In this document: piece after piece, positions 6,022 to 6,450 of the stretch | Layout: every line of letters begins with the position of its first letter | Position numbering within the stretch: the stretch's first letter is position 1 | From: Thermoprotei archaeon | GTDB lineage: Archaea; Thermoproteota; Thermoprotei_A; Marsarchaeales; UBA168 | Reading direction: 5' to 3' | DNA: 6,450 nt | NCBI GenBank assembly: GCA_011055275.1 | Contig: DSEZ01000064.1 | Coordinates: 1-6,450 of the forward strand | The notes under the pieces: generated by a model | What the model was told of the DNA's origin: nothing | Seen by the model: only the letters and a program-made list of their open reading frames with translations | The model's database searches: none | Made by a program: the position numbers and the translations under genes

Positions 6022-6411
6022 CTATGTAATAGGCCGGAACTTCGTCCCGTAGTATATGAGACCCTCCTCGCCGTCCTCGGAGATCTTCCTGAAAACGGCC
6101 TCTACCTCCATTCCCTCCTTTACCTCGCCAAAAACGTCGGTCAGTGTTCCAAGTACCCTTACTCCGTTCTCTAGCTCCACAACCACCACGTAATAGGGGA
6201 CGTAGGCCTCGAAGCCCTTGGGAGGGCTGCGAAGAAGGGAGAAGCTCACCACCTTCCCCTTTCTCGGAAGCTGGACTACCTCAACGTCCTTGGAGTGGCA
6301 CTTGGGGCACGAGCTTCTAGGAGGAAAGGACACCTCGCCGCAGCTCTTGCACCTTATTCCCTCAAGCCTGTAGTGCGCGCCTATGTTTCTCCAATACCTC
6401 GGTACGGTCAT
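6022..6411 (-). CDS. Zn-ribbon / OB-fold (DUF35) acyl-CoA-associated protein
   Basis: 129 residues from the ATG at 6409-6411. The N-terminus VPRYWRN is typical of archaeal members, followed by a rubredoxin-like zinc ribbon with C-x2-C and C-x2-C pairs (CKSC and CPKC), the linker FPPRSSCP, and a C-terminal OB-fold (from about residue 50: GKVVSFSLLRSPP, YYVVVVELENGVRVLGTLTD, GMEVEAVFRKI). In archaea such proteins bind CoA and bridge acetoacetyl-CoA thiolase and HMG-CoA synthase in the mevalonate pathway; other paralogues pair with other thiolases. ATG is preferred over the GTG at 6418-6420 because GAGGTGAT (6415-6422 on the minus strand), a strong complement to the 16S rRNA 3' end, sits 4 nt before the ATG. 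The upstream gene ends inside this SD, so the two are an operon with coupled translation. Function in this organism is inferred from the family. Confidence 0.88.
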   Translation of the reverse strand: MTVPRYWRNIGAHYRLEGIRCKSCGEVSFPPRSSCPKCHSKDVEVVQLPRKGKVVSFSLLRSPPKGFEAYVPYYVVVVELENGVRVLGTLTDVFGEVKEGMEVEAVFRKISEDGEEGLIYYGTKFRPIT

Positions 6412-6422
6412 CTCAATCACCT
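6412..6422 (-). promoter_or_regulatory. Shine-Dalgarno site overlapping the upstream stop codon
   Basis: GAGGTGATTGAG precedes the ATG at 6411. GAGGTGAT pairs with the anti-SD CCUCC/AUCACCUCC end of 16S rRNA. It contains both the TGA of the upstream gene (6417-6419) and a GTG in frame with the DUF35 gene. It is the only clear SD in the window and decides the internal start. Confidence 0.6.
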
Positions 6423-6450
6423 CTTCCTCTTGAACACGCCGATCACGGCG
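6417..6450 (-). CDS. C-terminal tail of an upstream operon gene (possibly thiolase)
   Basis: Ten codons plus TGA are visible on the minus strand, reading AVIGVFKRKR then stop; the rest lies beyond the right edge. The stop falls inside the SD of the DUF35 gene, 5 nt before its ATG, so the two are cotranscribed. In archaea the usual partner just upstream of a DUF35 gene is a thiolase or HMG-CoA synthase. A hydrophobic strand with a basic tail would suit a thiolase C-terminus, but ten residues are too few to identify it. Confidence 0.55.
   Translation of the reverse strand, partial: AVIGVFKRKR

Noticed and set aside
6412..6420. GTG start (MIEM...) for the DUF35 gene
   Set aside because: The GTG is part of the SD for the downstream ATG, and family members usually begin just before VPRYWRN-like sequence.

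Overview
The window looks archaeal, most likely a (hyper)thermophilic member of the Thermoproteota; I cannot name the genus. Several genes have a TATA box (with a purine-rich BRE-like element before it) centred about 23-30 nt upstream of the start codon and no Shine-Dalgarno sequence, which is the signature of leaderless archaeal transcripts. AGG for Arg and ATA for Ile are very common. Exported proteins carry many N-glycosylation sequons, and the Zn-ribbon/OB-fold protein at the right end is of a type common in archaea.

Layout. Positions 1-837 (minus) hold the N-terminal 279 codons of an NCS1-family nucleobase/cation symporter that runs off the left edge. After a 144-bp divergent promoter region, 982-1977 (plus) encodes a 331-residue protein that reads as a divergent uracil-phosphoribosyltransferase-like enzyme with an extra C-terminal region. 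It converges, across a 20-bp all-A/T gap, on 1998-3641 (minus), a complete 547-residue NCS1 transporter paralogous to the first. The two transporter genes share an identical 33-bp promoter-to-start-codon segment. Next on the minus strand is 3705-4627, an exported, sequon-rich, C-terminally membrane-anchored protein of unknown function whose reading frame is broken by one frameshift. Then comes 4715-5980, a membrane-anchored, probably extracellular NP-I family (PNP/MTA-nucleosidase-like) nucleoside phosphorylase or hydrolase. At the right end, 6022-6411 (minus) is a DUF35 Zn-ribbon/OB-fold protein translationally linked to an upstream gene of which only the last 10 codons and stop are visible; this is probably the tail of a thiolase/HMG-CoA synthase operon.

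How the genes may work together. Apart from the right-end acyl-CoA gene pair, the recognisable genes fit one pathway: an enzyme on the outer face of the membrane cleaves nucleosides, two NCS1 permeases import the bases, and a cytoplasmic PRTase-like protein could convert base plus PRPP to nucleotide. The individual family calls rest on motifs in the sequence; the pathway as a unit is my inference. No tRNA, rRNA, CRISPR array, transposase or other mobile element was seen.
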